Part shown: in pieces, positions 26,139 to 36,405 of the stretch
Layout: the number at the start of each line of letters is the position of its first letter
Numbering within the stretch: position 1 is the first letter of the stretch
Program-made: the position numbers and the translations under genes
Notes under the pieces: model-generated
What the model was told of the DNA's origin: nothing
Seen by the model: only the letters and a program-made list of their open reading frames with translations
The model's database searches: none
Source: Paraburkholderia sp.
GTDB lineage: Bacteria; Pseudomonadota; Gammaproteobacteria; Burkholderiales; Burkholderiaceae
NCBI RefSeq assembly: GCF_004298475.1
Contig: NZ_SCRP01000010.1
Coordinates: 1 to 64,000, forward strand
Reading direction: 5' to 3'
Length of the DNA stretch: 64,000 nt

Positions 26139-27317
26139 TCAGACGACTTCGAACAGACCCGCTGCGCCCTGTCCACCGCCGATGCACATCGTCACCACGA
26201 CGAATTTCGCGCCGCGGCGCTTGCCTTCGATGAGCGCGTGGCCGGTCAGGCGCGCACCCGACACGCCGTACGGGTGCCCGACCGCAATGGCGCCGCCGTT
26301 CACGTTCAGACGGTCGTTGGGAATGCCGAGCTTGTCGCGGCAGTACAGCACCTGCACCGCGAACGCTTCGTTCAGCTCCCACAGGCCGATATCCTCGACC
26401 TTCAGGCCGGCCTGCTTCAGCAGCTTCGGCACGGCGAACACCGGGCCGATGCCCATCTCATCCGGCTCGCACCCCGCCACGGCAAAGCCCCGGAAAATGC
26501 CGAGCGGCGCGAGCCCTTCGCGCTCCGCGACCTTCGCGTTCATCACGACGCACGCGCTCGCGCCGTCCGAAAACTGGCTCGCATTGCCCGCCGTGACAAC
26601 GCCGCCCGGCAGCGCGGTGCGGATCTTCGACACGCCTTCGAGCGTCGTGTCGGCGCGAATGCCTTCGTCGGCGGCGATCGTGACTTCGCGCGTGACGAGC
26701 TGGCCGCTCGCCTTGTCGGCGATGCCCGCGAGCACCGTTATCGGCACGATTTCCGCGTTGAAAAGACCTGCCGCCTGCGCCGCCGCCGCGCGTTGCTGCG
26801 ACTGCACGCCGTATTCGTCCTGGCGATCCTTCGCGATTTCGTAGCGCTTCGCAACGTTCTCGGCAGTTTGCAGCATGCTCCAGTAAATCTCGGGCTTGTT
26901 CTGCGAGAGCCAGCCTTCCATCATCATGTGGCGGTTCATCTCGTTCTGCACGCACGAGATCGACTCCACGCCGCCCGCGACGAACACCTCGCCCTCACCG
27001 GCAATCACGCGTTGCGCGGCGAGCGCGATGGTCTGCAGTCCGGAGGAACAGAACCGGTTCACGGTCATGCCCGGCACCGTGACGGGCAGTCCGGCGCGCA
27101 GGGCGATCTGGCGCGCGATGTTGCCGCCCGTCGCGCCTTCCGGGTTGGCACAGCCCATGAGCACGTCCTCGACGCGCGCCGGGTCGATCCTGGCGCGCTC
27201 GACGGCGGCTTTCGTCACATGGCCGCCGAGCGTGGCGCCATGGGTCATGTTGAAGGCGCCTTTCCACGATTTGGCGAGGCCCGTGCGGGCGGTCGAAACG
27301 ATTACGGCATCGGTCAT
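26139..27317 (-). CDS. Acetyl-CoA acyltransferase (thiolase)
   Basis: A 392-residue thiolase of normal length. Catalytic residues are visible: nucleophile C90 in [10 protein letters not shown]348 in [10 protein letters not shown] and C378 in CIGGGQG. It cleaves 3-ketoacyl-CoA, the last step of beta-oxidation, or runs in reverse. It lies two genes after the FadB-type gene and is probably its partner, making a complete hydratase-dehydrogenase-thiolase set. Confidence 0.94.
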   Translation of the reverse strand: MTDAVIVSTARTGLAKSWKGAFNMTHGATLGGHVTKAAVERARIDPARVEDVLMGCANPEGATGGNIARQIALRAGLPVTVPGMTVNRFCSSGLQTIALAAQRVIAGEGEVFVAGGVESISCVQNEMNRHMMMEGWLSQNKPEIYWSMLQTAENVAKRYEIAKDRQDEYGVQSQQRAAAAQAAGLFNAEIVPITVLAGIADKASGQLVTREVTIAADEGIRADTTLEGVSKIRTALPGGVVTAGNASQFSDGASACVVMNAKVAEREGLAPLGIFRGFAVAGCEPDEMGIGPVFAVPKLLKQAGLKVEDIGLWELNEAFAVQVLYCRDKLGIPNDRLNVNGGAIAVGHPYGVSGARLTGHALIEGKRRGAKFVVVTMCIGGGQGAAGLFEVV

Positions 27318-27444
27318 GCGTGTCTCCTGAGTGTCGATCGCGGCCGGCGCTTCAGCGCTGGCTGCGATCCCAAGCGAATGCGTTGATCCTGCGAAAATTT
27401 CCCGAATAAAACGGACGGCTCGTGGGTGCCGCGCAGTATGCCAA

Positions 27445-28080
27445 TCACACCGCGCCGCGCTCGACGTCGGCTGACTGCGCGCGCGTCACGCCCGCAGCGG
27501 CCAGTTGCGTCCACGCGGCAGCGAGCGAGCCTTGCAGATCGATCGCGCGCGAAGCGTCCTCGATCAGCACGACCTCGAACCCGGCGGCCCGCGCATCGAG
27601 CGCGGACCACGCGACGCAGTAGTCGGTCGCGAGGCCGCAGCAATACACGCGCTTCACGCCGGTGTCGCGCAGATAGCCTGCAAGGCCCGTGGGTGTCGTG
27701 CGGTCGGCTTCGAGGAACGCCGAGTAGCTGTCGACGTCCGCGTGATGCCCCTTGCGGATGATCGCGCGTGCATGCGGCACATCGAGCCCGCGATGCAGCG
27801 CGGCACCATTGGTGCCCTGCACGCAATGCGTCGGCCACAGCACCTGCTCGCCGGACGGCAGCGCAATCGTCTCGAACGGCTGACGACCCGCGTGATTGGC
27901 CGCAAACGACACGTGCTGCGCGGGGTGCCAGTCCTGCGTGAGCACCACATGGCTGAAGCCTTTCGCGAGCCGGTTCGCCACCGGCACGACTTCGTCGCCG
28001 TGCGCGACGGCCAGCGCCCCGCCCGGCATGAAGTCGTACTGGAGATCGACCAGCAGCAACACGTCGTCTGCGCTTCTCAT
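27445..28080 (-). CDS. pncA: Nicotinamidase
   Basis: A 211-residue isochorismatase-fold amidase that converts nicotinamide to nicotinate for NAD salvage. The triad is D12 ([10 protein letters not shown]), K110 (IIRKGHH) and C155 (ATDYCV); the metal ligands D50 and H52 (TQDWHP) and H85 (WPTHCVQG) are present. It sits between the FadB-type gene (50 bp) and the thiolase gene (127 bp) on the same strand, an unusual place for NAD salvage. Confidence 0.94.
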   Translation of the reverse strand: MRSADDVLLLVDLQYDFMPGGALAVAHGDEVVPVANRLAKGFSHVVLTQDWHPAQHVSFAANHAGRQPFETIALPSGEQVLWPTHCVQGTNGAALHRGLDVPHARAIIRKGHHADVDSYSAFLEADRTTPTGLAGYLRDTGVKRVYCCGLATDYCVAWSALDARAAGFEVVLIEDASRAIDLQGSLAAAWTQLAAAGVTRAQSADVERGAV

Positions 28081-28087
28081 GATGTCC

Positions 28088-28123
28088 GTCCGTTCGTGCG
28101 TCCGTTTGTGCGTCCGAATGCGT
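28088..28123. repeat. Three tandem copies of a 12-bp repeat
   Basis: GTCCGTTCGTGC, GTCCGTTTGTGC and GTCCGAATGCGT follow each other at 28088, 28100 and 28112, filling the 50-bp gap between pncA and the FadB-type gene. Confidence 0.65.
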
Positions 28124-28129
28124 GCGCGG

Positions 28130-30211
28130 TCAGTTGAACGTGCCGCCCTTCCCGGCCAGCGCGCTCACCAGCGGCGCGATCTGCCACGCGTCGCCATTCG
28201 TCTGCTGCGCGTAGCCGCGAATGGCGCGGGCCACGTTGTAGAGCCCGACCTTGTCCGCGTAGAGCATCGGGCCGCCGCGCCACAGCGGGAAGCCGTAGCC
28301 CGTGAGGTAGACCATGTCGATGTCCGACGCCTTCGAGGCGATGCCCTCTTCGAGAATCTTTGCGCCTTCGTTCACGAGGGCGAACACGAGACGCTCGACA
28401 ATCTCCTCGTCGGCGATCTTGCGGCGCACGATGCCTGCTTCCTTCGAATAGCCGATCACCATCTCATCGACGAGCGCGGAAGGCAGTGCGTTGCGCTCGC
28501 CCGCCTTGTAGTCGTACCAGCCCGCGCCGGTCTTCTGGCCGAAGCGGCCGAGTTCGCAGAGGCGGTCGGCGATCTTCGAGTACTTGAGGTCCGGCTTTTC
28601 CTGATAGCGGCGCTTGCGGATCGCCCAGCCGATGTCGTTACCGGCGAGATCGCTCATGCGGAACGGCCCCATCGCGAAACCGAATTTCTCGATTGCGCGG
28701 TCGATCTGCGCGGGCAGCGCGCCTTCTTCGAGCAGGTAAAGCGCCTGGCGGATGTATTGCTCGATCATGCGATTGCCGATGAAGCCGTCGCACACGCCCG
28801 ACACCACGGCAGTCTTGCGGATCTTCTTCGCGATCTGCATGACGGTGGCGAGCACGTCCTTGGCCGTGTCCTTGCCGCGCACGACTTCGAGCAGCTTCAT
28901 GACGTTGGCCGGGCTGAAGAAGTGCATGCCGACCACGTCCTGCGGGCGCTTCGTGAATGCGGCGATCTTGTCGAGATCGAGCGTCGACGTGTTCGATGCG
29001 AGGATCGCACCGGCCTTCGCGACTTCGTCGAGACGCTTGAAGACCTGCTCCTTCACGCCCAGCTCTTCGAACACGGCTTCGATGATGAGATCGGCCGACT
29101 TGAGGTCGTCATAGGACAGCGTCGGGCGGATCAGCGCCATGCGCGCTTCGAGCTTCTCGATCGTGAGCTTGCCCTTCTTGACCTGCACTTCGTAATTCTT
29201 GCGGATCGTCGCGAGGCCGCGATCGAGCGCTTCCTGCTTCATTTCGAGCAGCGTGACGGCGATGCCCGCGTTCAGGAAGTTCATCGTGATGCCGCCGCCC
29301 ATCGTGCCCGCGCCGATCACGGCAACCTGGGCGATCTCGCGCACAGGCGTGCTCGACGGCACGTCGGGAATCTTGCTTGCGGCACGCTCGCCGAAGAACG
29401 CATGACGCAGCGCGTGGCTTTCCGGCGTCTGCACGAGTTCGACAAAGCATGAGCGCTCGAATGCGAGGCCGCGCTCGAAGCCTTGCTTCACGCCCGCCGC
29501 AATCGCATCGACGCATTTCACCGGCGCCGGATAGTTCTTCGACATCGCCGCGACGGTATTGCGCGAGAACTGCAGGAAGCCTTCGGCATTCGGATGCGCG
29601 ATCTTGCGGTTGCGCACGAGCGGATGCGGCCCGGCCTTGTCGCCGACCTTGCGCGCGAACGCGATGGCTTCTTCGAGCAGATCGCCTTGCGCCATCGCAT
29701 CGAAGAGGCCCGAACTCGCGAGCTTTTCGGAGGGGACCGGTGCGCCGCTCACGATCATGTTGAGCGCGGCTTCGAGGCCGATTGCACGCGGCAGACGCTG
29801 CGTGCCGCCCGCACCCGGCAGCAGGCCGAGCTTCACTTCGGGCAGCGCGATCTGCGCGCCGGGCGCGGCGATGCGGTAGTGCGCGCCAAGCGCGAGTTCG
29901 AGACCGCCGCCCATGGCGACGCTATGAATCGCCACCACGATTGGCTTGGCGCTCTTCTCGACTTCCGCGATGACGGTGTGGAGCGTGGGCTCCTGCAGCG
30001 CCGCAGGCGTATTGAATTCCGTGATGTCCGCGCCGCCCGAGAACGCCTTGCCCGCGCCCGTGATCACGATGGCCGTGACGGCCGGATCCTGCGCCGCGCG
30101 CGCGATGCCTTCGACGATGCCGGTCCGGGTCGACAGCCCGAGGCCATTGACGGGCGGGTTGTTGAGCGTGATGACGGCGACGCCGTCACGAGTCGTGTAA
30201 TCCACTGCCAT
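28130..30211 (-). CDS. FadB-type 3-hydroxyacyl-CoA dehydrogenase/enoyl-CoA hydratase
   Basis: A 693-residue bifunctional beta-oxidation enzyme. The N-terminal crotonase half has GKAFSGGADITEF (oxyanion hole), GGGLELALG and LPEVKLGLLPGAGGTQRLPR (catalytic glutamates). The second half has the NAD site VIGAGTMGGGI near residue 300, MHFFSPANVMKLLEVV with the catalytic His, and GFIGNRM. A second dehydrogenase-type domain (GYGFPLWRGGPM) closes it. The start at 30211 follows GGAGG; a much longer open frame upstream lacks similarity. It hydrates enoyl-CoA and oxidises the hydroxyacyl-CoA. The palindrome at 30299-30314 lies about 90 bp upstream. Confidence 0.95.
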   Translation of the reverse strand: MAVDYTTRDGVAVITLNNPPVNGLGLSTRTGIVEGIARAAQDPAVTAIVITGAGKAFSGGADITEFNTPAALQEPTLHTVIAEVEKSAKPIVVAIHSVAMGGGLELALGAHYRIAAPGAQIALPEVKLGLLPGAGGTQRLPRAIGLEAALNMIVSGAPVPSEKLASSGLFDAMAQGDLLEEAIAFARKVGDKAGPHPLVRNRKIAHPNAEGFLQFSRNTVAAMSKNYPAPVKCVDAIAAGVKQGFERGLAFERSCFVELVQTPESHALRHAFFGERAASKIPDVPSSTPVREIAQVAVIGAGTMGGGITMNFLNAGIAVTLLEMKQEALDRGLATIRKNYEVQVKKGKLTIEKLEARMALIRPTLSYDDLKSADLIIEAVFEELGVKEQVFKRLDEVAKAGAILASNTSTLDLDKIAAFTKRPQDVVGMHFFSPANVMKLLEVVRGKDTAKDVLATVMQIAKKIRKTAVVSGVCDGFIGNRMIEQYIRQALYLLEEGALPAQIDRAIEKFGFAMGPFRMSDLAGNDIGWAIRKRRYQEKPDLKYSKIADRLCELGRFGQKTGAGWYDYKAGERNALPSALVDEMVIGYSKEAGIVRRKIADEEIVERLVFALVNEGAKILEEGIASKASDIDMVYLTGYGFPLWRGGPMLYADKVGLYNVARAIRGYAQQTNGDAWQIAPLVSALAGKGGTFN

Positions 30212-30298
30212 TGGGCTGCCTCCATGCGTGCGGGCCGCGTTGTGCGTCGTCGGTTTGATTGTCCGACATTCCCGGTCAGAAGGCAGAATACCCAAAAA

Positions 30299-30314
30299 AG
30301 AACGTTCGTTCAAT
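30299..30314. promoter_or_regulatory. TetR-type operator ahead of the FadB-type gene
   Basis: On the minus strand the sequence reads TTGAACG-AA-CGTTCTT, a near-perfect inverted repeat. Palindromes of the TTGAACG/CGTTCAA kind are reported for TetR regulators of fatty-acid degradation in beta-proteobacteria (FadP). No tetR gene is in the window, so the regulator would be encoded elsewhere. The assignment is inference from motif and position. Confidence 0.5.
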
Positions 30315-30400
30315 TTCTTATTGCTGCGCACATATCAGGGTTTTACCGAGGGCCGCTGCGCCAAACACGGTACACGCATGGTCCACACACGGCGTCGCGC

Positions 30401-30434
30401 AAAGAAAAAGGCGCAACCCGCGCGTTGCGCCTTT
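30401..30434 (-). terminator. Rho-independent terminator after the acyl-CoA synthetase gene
   Basis: An 11-bp perfect stem (AAAGGCGCAAC with GTTGCGCCTTT), 6-base loop, and on the minus strand a T-rich run (CTTTTTCTTT) after it. It lies 41 bp after the synthetase stop and separates it from the FadB-type gene, which therefore needs its own promoter. Confidence 0.85.
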
Positions 30435-30474
30435 GGACCCTTGATGATGGATGAAACCGCGCGCTCAGCCGCTA

Positions 30475-32154
30475 TCAGCGATTGGTGCCAGGCTCGCCGA
30501 GCGGACAATTTTCGGTGGCAAGCGCCGTGGGCAGCACGTGATCGCGGAACTGCTCGCGCAGTTTGAGCTTTTGCAGCTTGCCGGTCGCCGTGTGCGGCAA
30601 CTCTTTGACGAACACGACATCGTCGGGCAGCCACCACTTCGCCACCTTGCCTTCATAGAAGGCGAGCAGTGCTTCGCGCGTGACCGTCGCACCGGGTTTC
30701 AGTACCGCCACAATCAAGGGCCGCTCGGTCCAGCGTGGATGCGCACAGGCGATGCACGCCGCTTCCGCGACAGCCGGGTGCGCCACGGCGATATTTTCGA
30801 GGTCGATCGAACTGATCCATTCCCCGCCCGATTTGATGACGTCCTTGCTGCGGTCGGTGATCTGCATGAAACCATCGGGGTCGATGGTGGCGACATCGCC
30901 GGTCGGAAACCACCCGTTGACAATCGGCGAACCGTTTTCCTGACGAAAATACCGGTCGATCACCCAGGGCCCGCGCACGTGCAGGTCGCCGAACGCGACG
31001 CCGTCCCACGGCAGTTCCTCACCCTGCGATCCGACGATTTTCATGTCCACGCCGAAGATCACGCGCCCCTGCTTTTCGAGCAGCGCGCGCTGCGCTTCGA
31101 GCGGCCGCTGCGACTGCTCCCAGTTGAGCTTCGCGAGCGTCCCGAGCGGCGACATCTCGGTCATGCCCCACGCGTGGATCACCTCCACGCCGTATTCGTC
31201 CTCGAACGCGCGCAACATCGCGGGCGGGCACGCCGACCCGCCGATCACGGTGCGCTTGAGCGTGGAGAAGCGCACACCCGCCTCGCGCATGTACCCGAGC
31301 AGGCCGAGCCAGACGGTCGGCACGCCCGCCGAGCACGTCACGCGCTCGGCCTCCATGAGTTCGTAGAGCGACTTGCCGTCGAGATCCTTGCCCGGCAGCA
31401 CGAGCTTCGCGCCGTTGAGCGCCGCCGCGTACGGAACACCCCAGGCGTTCACATGGAACATCGGCACGACGGGCAGAATCGCGTCGCGCGAGGACAGCGC
31501 CATGGCGTCGGGCAGCGATGCGCCATAGGCGTGCAGCACCGACGACCGGTGCGCGTACAGCGCACCTTTCGGATTGCCGGTCGTGCCGGACGTGTAGCAA
31601 AGGTTCGAGGCGCTGCGCTCGTCGAGCAGCGGCCATTCGTATTCGCCGTCCTCGGCTTCGATGAGCGTCTCGTAGCTCAATACCGGCGTGCGCATCCCGG
31701 GAAGATGCACTTCGTCGGTGAGCGCGATCCAGCCGCGCACGTCTGGGCACTGCGGAGCGAGCTTGTCGATGAGCGGCGCGAACGTGATATCGAAGAGGAC
31801 GTACTGATCCTGCGCGTGGTTGATGATGTACGCGATCTGCTCGGGAAAGAGCCGCGGGTTGATCGTGTGGCACACGGCGCCGAAGGCCGGCACGCCGAAG
31901 TACGCCTCAAGATGCCGGTAACCGTTCCATGCGAGCGTGCCGATGCGCTCGCCCGGCGCGACGCCGAGCGCGATCAGCGCCTGCGCGAGCTGCTTCGAAC
32001 GCTTCTCGCAGTCGCGATACGTGTAGCGATGCACGTCGCCCTCGATGCGGCGCGACACGATCTGCGTGCCGCCGTGATGCCGCGCCGCGTGCGCGATCAG
32101 CGACGATACGGTCAGTGGTACATCCATCATCTGTCCCAACAGCGGCGCAGTCAT
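30475..32154 (-). CDS. Medium/long-chain fatty-acid--CoA ligase
   Basis: A 559-residue adenylate-forming enzyme that activates fatty acids with ATP and CoA. The AMP-binding P-loop-like motif is [12 protein letters not shown], followed by [10 protein letters not shown] (A5), [11 protein letters not shown] (A7), [17 protein letters not shown] (A8) and the catalytic lysine near the C-terminus in [15 protein letters not shown] precedes the ATG. It would feed the beta-oxidation genes downstream. Divergent from selO with 150 bp between starts. Confidence 0.93.
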   Translation of the reverse strand: MTAPLLGQMMDVPLTVSSLIAHAARHHGGTQIVSRRIEGDVHRYTYRDCEKRSKQLAQALIALGVAPGERIGTLAWNGYRHLEAYFGVPAFGAVCHTINPRLFPEQIAYIINHAQDQYVLFDITFAPLIDKLAPQCPDVRGWIALTDEVHLPGMRTPVLSYETLIEAEDGEYEWPLLDERSASNLCYTSGTTGNPKGALYAHRSSVLHAYGASLPDAMALSSRDAILPVVPMFHVNAWGVPYAAALNGAKLVLPGKDLDGKSLYELMEAERVTCSAGVPTVWLGLLGYMREAGVRFSTLKRTVIGGSACPPAMLRAFEDEYGVEVIHAWGMTEMSPLGTLAKLNWEQSQRPLEAQRALLEKQGRVIFGVDMKIVGSQGEELPWDGVAFGDLHVRGPWVIDRYFRQENGSPIVNGWFPTGDVATIDPDGFMQITDRSKDVIKSGGEWISSIDLENIAVAHPAVAEAACIACAHPRWTERPLIVAVLKPGATVTREALLAFYEGKVAKWWLPDDVVFVKELPHTATGKLQKLKLREQFRDHVLPTALATENCPLGEPGTNR

Positions 32155-32304
32155 CGTTGCGGTCTCCTCGCCTTGAATGTCTGTGATCTGCTTGTGTCTG
32201 ATCGGATGGTCGAGCCGTCGCGGTCCGCATGGCGGGCTCAAGCGGGCGGCCAGCACGTCCGCTGGCGCGGATTTACAATATCGGCTATTCATCAGGCGCT
32301 CAAT

Positions 32305-33915
32305 ATGTCGTTTTCACCAGGCCCCAATACTCCCCTGGCGGACTGCGCCGCGATGCGCGACGTCCGCGACGGTCCGCTCGCCCAAGTCGAATGCGCGCTC
32401 ACCGCAGCGCGCGACGACGCCTTCGGCGCACTCGGCACCACCTTTTTCACACGATTGCCGGCAGATCCGCTGCCCGCGCCGTATCTCGTCGGCTTCTCGG
32501 CGGACATGGCGTCGCGGCTCGGCCTCGACGCCGCTATCGCCGACGATCCCGCATTCGCGCCGTACTTCGCAGGCAATGGCACGCGCGAACGCACGCCGCA
32601 GTCGATGTCGTATGCGTCGGTCTATTCGGGCCACCAGTTCGGCGTGTGGGCCGGTCAGCTCGGTGACGGGCGCGCGCTCGGCCTCGGCGAGATCGAGCAC
32701 GCCGGCCAGCGCTACGAGCTTCAGCTCAAGGGCACGGGCCGCACACCGTACTCCCGCATGGGCGATGGCCGCGCCGTGCTGCGCTCGTCGATCCGCGAGT
32801 TCCTGTGCTCGGAGGCGATGCACCACCTCGGCATTCCGACCACGCGCGCGCTCACGGTAGTCGGTTCCGATCAGCCGGTGCGGCGCGAGACGATCGAAAC
32901 GTCGGCGGTCGTCACGCGCGTCTCGCCGAGTTTCGTCCGCTTCGGCCACTTCGAGCATTTCTACGCGAACGATAATTTCGCCGCGCTGCAAACGCTCGCG
33001 GATCACGTAATCACACGCTTTTATCCGCATCTGCGCGAAGCCGACGATCCGTATCTCGCGCTGCTCGACGAAGCCGTGCGCAGCACGGCGGCGCTGATGG
33101 TCGAATGGCAGGCGGTAGGGTTCTGCCATGGCGTGATGAACACGGACAACATGTCGATTCTCGGCCTTACGATCGACTACGGCCCGTTCGGTTTCATGGA
33201 CGGCTTCAACGCGAACCACATCTGCAATCACTCGGATTCGCAGGGCCGTTACGCGTACAGCATGCAGCCGCAGATCGGCTACTGGAATCTCTTCTGCCTC
33301 GCGCAGGCGCTGCTGCCGCTCTTCGGCCAGAAGCGCAATGAAGTTGACGACGCAACTGACGACAAGGCGCGCGGCGAGCGTGCGGTAGCGGACGCTCAAG
33401 GCGTGCTCGAACGCTTCAAGGGCTATTTCGGGCCCGCGCTCGAAGCACGCATGCGCGCGAAGCTCGGCCTTGAAACGGAACACGACAGCGACGACGCGCT
33501 GGCCAACCGTCTCTTCGAGATCATGCATGCGAACCGGGCCGACTTCACGCTGACGTTTCGCCATCTCGCGCGCCTGTCGAAGCACGGCGCGGACAACGAT
33601 GCGCCGGTACGCGATCTTTTTCTCGACCGCGCCGCCTTCGACGCATGGGCGAACGACTATCGCGCGCGCCTTGCGCTCGAACCGCGCGACGATGCCGCGC
33701 GGGCCACGGCGATGAACCGCGTGAACCCGAAGTTCGTGCTGCGCAATCACCTCGCGCAGACTGCGATCGAACGCGCCGCGCAGAAGGACTTCAGCGAAGT
33801 GGAGCGGCTCTTGCGCGTGCTCTCGCGTCCGTTCGACGAACAGCCGGAGCACGCCGCTTATGCGGCAGAGCCGCCCGAGTGGGCGCAATCGCTCGAACTC
33901 AGTTGCTCCTCGTGA
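32305..33915 (+). CDS. selO: Protein adenylyltransferase SelO (YdiU)
   Basis: A 536-residue pseudokinase-fold AMPylase that transfers AMP to Ser, Thr or Tyr of proteins and is tied to redox stress. Conserved blocks: [42 protein letters not shown] nucleotide loop, [14 protein letters not shown] (active-site Asn/Asp), DYGPFGFMD and [12 protein letters not shown]. It ends in SCSS; in many relatives a Cys or Sec sits at this end. ATG at 32305 has no strong ribosome site, and the frame is open far upstream because it is antisense to the ligase gene. MsrB follows, consistent with a redox role. Confidence 0.95.
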   Translation: MSFSPGPNTPLADCAAMRDVRDGPLAQVECALTAARDDAFGALGTTFFTRLPADPLPAPYLVGFSADMASRLGLDAAIADDPAFAPYFAGNGTRERTPQSMSYASVYSGHQFGVWAGQLGDGRALGLGEIEHAGQRYELQLKGTGRTPYSRMGDGRAVLRSSIREFLCSEAMHHLGIPTTRALTVVGSDQPVRRETIETSAVVTRVSPSFVRFGHFEHFYANDNFAALQTLADHVITRFYPHLREADDPYLALLDEAVRSTAALMVEWQAVGFCHGVMNTDNMSILGLTIDYGPFGFMDGFNANHICNHSDSQGRYAYSMQPQIGYWNLFCLAQALLPLFGQKRNEVDDATDDKARGERAVADAQGVLERFKGYFGPALEARMRAKLGLETEHDSDDALANRLFEIMHANRADFTLTFRHLARLSKHGADNDAPVRDLFLDRAAFDAWANDYRARLALEPRDDAARATAMNRVNPKFVLRNHLAQTAIERAAQKDFSEVERLLRVLSRPFDEQPEHAAYAAEPPEWAQSLELSCSS

Positions 33916-34029
33916 GCCATGCGCTATAGCTGTGCGCAATAGCCATCCGCATTAGCCGTGCGTTTTAGCCGCACTCTCGCGTTTTTCTTCGCACTGGCGC
34001 TGCCCATTTCGACAGACAGGAACCCACAC

Positions 34030-34449
34030 ATGAGCCACGACGATCACAATTCCGACGCCTATCCCGGCCACAAGGACGATGCCGCCTGGCGCGAGCAGCT
34101 TTCGGAGATGGAATACCAGGTCGCGCGCCATGCGGCGACGGAGCGGCCATTCACGGGCCGCTACTGGGATCACTGGGACCGCGGCGTCTACGACTGCGTA
34201 TGCTGCGGCACGCCCCTCTTCGAATCCGATACGAAATTCGACGCCGGATGCGGCTGGCCGAGCTATTTCCGCCCGATCAACGGCGAGGTGGTCGAGGAGC
34301 GCACCGACCGCTCGCACGGCATGCTGCGCATCGAAGTGCGCTGCAAGCACTGCGGCGCGCATCTGGGGCACGTATTCGAAGATGGCCCTGCGCCGACCGG
34401 CCTTCGGTATTGCATCAATTCGGCTGCGCTACAATTCGAGCCCAAGTGA
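34030..34449 (+). CDS. msrB: Peptide-methionine (R)-S-oxide reductase
   Basis: A 139-residue enzyme that reduces methionine-R-sulfoxide in proteins. Catalytic C128 in [10 protein letters not shown], resolving C74 in CGWPSYF, and the zinc site C56, C59, C105 and C108 are present. The start at 34030 gives the normal cytosolic length. A GTG at 33958 in the same frame would add 24 residues that look like a signal peptide ([15 protein letters not shown]), but it has no ribosome site. About 115 bp after selO. Confidence 0.95.
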   Translation: MSHDDHNSDAYPGHKDDAAWREQLSEMEYQVARHAATERPFTGRYWDHWDRGVYDCVCCGTPLFESDTKFDAGCGWPSYFRPINGEVVEERTDRSHGMLRIEVRCKHCGAHLGHVFEDGPAPTGLRYCINSAALQFEPK

Positions 34450-34563
34450 GCGCCGGGTGCGGCGGATGTGGCATGCGCGCCGCAGCAGTCGTCACGACGC
34501 TCAAGCAAAACGCGACGCCGCACACGGCGTTGTGCCCTGTTTTTACGGACTTCCAGGCCGATA

Positions 34564-35100
34564 ATGAAATTCCTGTTTGATCTGTTTCCGATCATCCTGT
34601 TCTTCGTTGCCTTCAAGGTGTGGGGCATCTTTACGGCAACCGCCGTGGCGATCGTCGCGACACTCGTGCAGATTGCATGGGTCGCATTCCGTCACCGCAA
34701 GGTCGATCCGATGCTCTGGCTCTCCCTCGGGATCGTCACCGTGTTCGGCGGCGCAACGCTCGTGCTGCACGACGAAACCTTCATCAAGTGGAAACCCACC
34801 GTCCTCTACTGGGCGTTCTCCGTGGCGCTGCTCGTCTCGCAGATCGGCTTCGGCAAGAACCTGATCGAAGCGATGATGGGCAAGCAGATCACGCTGCCGC
34901 ACCGGATCTGGACGCAGCTCAACTTCATCTGGGCCATCTTCTTCGTGCTGCTCGGCATCTTGAACCTCTTCGTGGCGTTTCACTTCTCGACGGACGCATG
35001 GGTCGATTTCAAGCTGTTCGGCGCCACGGGCATTCTCGTTGTGTTCATCGTCGGACAGAGTCTGTGGCTCTCGCGTTACATCAAGGAGGAGGAAGAATGA
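34564..35100 (+). CDS. yciB: Inner membrane septation protein YciB/IspZ
   Basis: A 178-residue protein with about five membrane helices ([88 protein letters not shown]). The N-terminal [14 protein letters not shown] is typical. Involved in cell envelope/septation in enterics and Shigella; the mechanism is unclear. Its stop overlaps the bolA start (ATGA). Confidence 0.94.
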   Translation: MKFLFDLFPIILFFVAFKVWGIFTATAVAIVATLVQIAWVAFRHRKVDPMLWLSLGIVTVFGGATLVLHDETFIKWKPTVLYWAFSVALLVSQIGFGKNLIEAMMGKQITLPHRIWTQLNFIWAIFFVLLGILNLFVAFHFSTDAWVDFKLFGATGILVVFIVGQSLWLSRYIKEEEE

Positions 35101-35408
35101 GCGCGGTTTTCATCAATGCAAGCCCGGCTGAGCGTGTGGCGCTGATCGAGTCGCGCCTCTCGGCGGCGCTCGCGCCGGTCGTGTCGATCGAGGTGCGCGA
35201 CGATAGCGCACAGCATGCCGGCCACGTCGGCGCAGCCGCGGGCGGGCACTACAGCGTCACGATCGTTGCGGCCGCATTCGCCGGGAAAGCCCGCCTGGCA
35301 AGACATCGCATGGTGTATGATGCGCTGGCCGATGCGATGCAGCGCGGCATTCACGCACTCGTAATCACGGCGCTCACGCCGGAAGAAGCTGCGGCGCTGC
35401 CCCGGTAG
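35097..35408 (+). CDS. BolA-family protein
   Basis: A 103-residue BolA/IbaG-like protein. BolA proteins pair with monothiol glutaredoxins in Fe-S cluster handling. The domain has the typical [30 protein letters not shown]-terminal helix-strand; the N-terminal part is Ala-rich. ATG overlaps the yciB stop by four bases, and GGAGGAGG precedes it inside the yciB end. Confidence 0.9.
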   Translation: MSAVFINASPAERVALIESRLSAALAPVVSIEVRDDSAQHAGHVGAAAGGHYSVTIVAAAFAGKARLARHRMVYDALADAMQRGIHALVITALTPEEAAALPR

Positions 35409-35459
35409 CCTATCTTTTAGTTCGTTCTTTTGGTTCGTTCGCCCTGTTAGGACTTTTCG

Positions 35460-36239
35460 ATGACCTTGAAAAAAACCCGCTTCTGGGTGTTGCTGGCTGC
35501 GTGCGCCGCTGCGCCCGTCTTCGCGCAGAACATCGCCGTCGTCAACGGCACGCCGGTTCCCAAGTCGCGCGCCGATGCGCTGATCAACCAGCTCGTGCAA
35601 CAAGGCCAGCAGGATACGCCGCAGCTGCAAATGCAGGTGCGCGAAGAACTCGTGCGACGCGAAATCCTGATGCAGGAAGCGTTGCGCCAGGGCATCCCGA
35701 ACCGGCCGGACGTGAAGGCGCAGATCGCCATGACGCAGCAGACCGTCGTGCTGCGCGCGCTGATCGAAAACTTCGTGAAGAACAACCCGCCGAGCGACGC
35801 CGAGATCAAGGCGCGCTACGATCAGTTGACGCAGCAAGGCGGCGGCAGCGAATTCCACCTGCACCACATCCTCGTGGATAACGAGCAGCAGGCGAAGGAC
35901 CTGATCGCGAAGATCAAGGGCGGCGCGAGCTTCGAAGACCTGGCCAAACAATACTCGAAGGACCCTGGCTCGGCGAAGAACGGCGGCGATCTGGACTGGT
36001 CGGATCCGAAGGCCTACGTGCCGGAATTCGCCGAAGCGGCCACGCATCTGCAAAAAGGCCAGATGACCGACACGCCGGTTCACACGCAGTTCGGCTGGCA
36101 CATCATCCGTCTCGACGACACGCGCGCGATGACGCCGCCGCCGCTCGAACAGGTGCGCGACCAGATCAAGCAGCAACTGCAGCAGGAAAAGCTGCAGGCG
36201 TTCGAAGAGAAGCTGACCAAGCAGGCGAAGATTCAGTAA
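35460..36239 (+). CDS. Periplasmic parvulin-type peptidyl-prolyl isomerase
   Basis: A 259-residue SurA-like protein. Signal peptide residues 1-22 (cleavage after VFA), a helical chaperone segment (about 30-130), then one parvulin domain (about 133-235: FHLHHILV, YSKDPGSAKNGGDLDW, TPVHTQFGWHIIRLDD), and a C-terminal Gln-rich helix. It would assist outer-membrane or periplasmic protein folding. Fourth gene of the plus-strand group msrB-yciB-bolA-PPIase, ending in a strong terminator. Confidence 0.92.
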   Translation: MTLKKTRFWVLLAACAAAPVFAQNIAVVNGTPVPKSRADALINQLVQQGQQDTPQLQMQVREELVRREILMQEALRQGIPNRPDVKAQIAMTQQTVVLRALIENFVKNNPPSDAEIKARYDQLTQQGGGSEFHLHHILVDNEQQAKDLIAKIKGGASFEDLAKQYSKDPGSAKNGGDLDWSDPKAYVPEFAEAATHLQKGQMTDTPVHTQFGWHIIRLDDTRAMTPPPLEQVRDQIKQQLQQEKLQAFEEKLTKQAKIQ

Positions 36240-36266
36240 CGCGCACTACGCGCGGCTGTGCCGGAG

Positions 36267-36305
36267 AACCCCGCGCTTTGCAAAAGGTGCGGGGTTTGTT
36301 TTTTG
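36267..36305 (+). terminator. Rho-independent terminator after the parvulin gene
   Basis: AACCCCGC (36267-36274) pairs with GCGGGGTT (36289-36296), followed by TTGTTTTTTG. Confidence 0.9.
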
Positions 36306-36343
36306 CCGCGTGCACCGCATCTGGCAAGCGATTAAAAGCGCGT

Positions 36344-36368
36344 AAAAAAGCCGGCCCGAAGGCCGGCT
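36344..36368 (-). terminator. Rho-independent terminator after purL
   Basis: On the minus strand AGCCGGCC-TTCG-GGCCGGCT is followed by TTTTT. A stable tetraloop (TTCG) stem, 38 bp after the purL stop. Confidence 0.92.
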
Positions 36369-36405
36369 GCTTGTTCGCGTGTAGATCAAGCGCGCGGGGC
36401 GCGGC

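Noticed and set aside
30451..32304. A 600-codon extension of the selO frame upstream of 32305
   Set aside because: It runs antisense to the acyl-CoA synthetase gene and has low-complexity composition; selO homology begins at MSFSPG.
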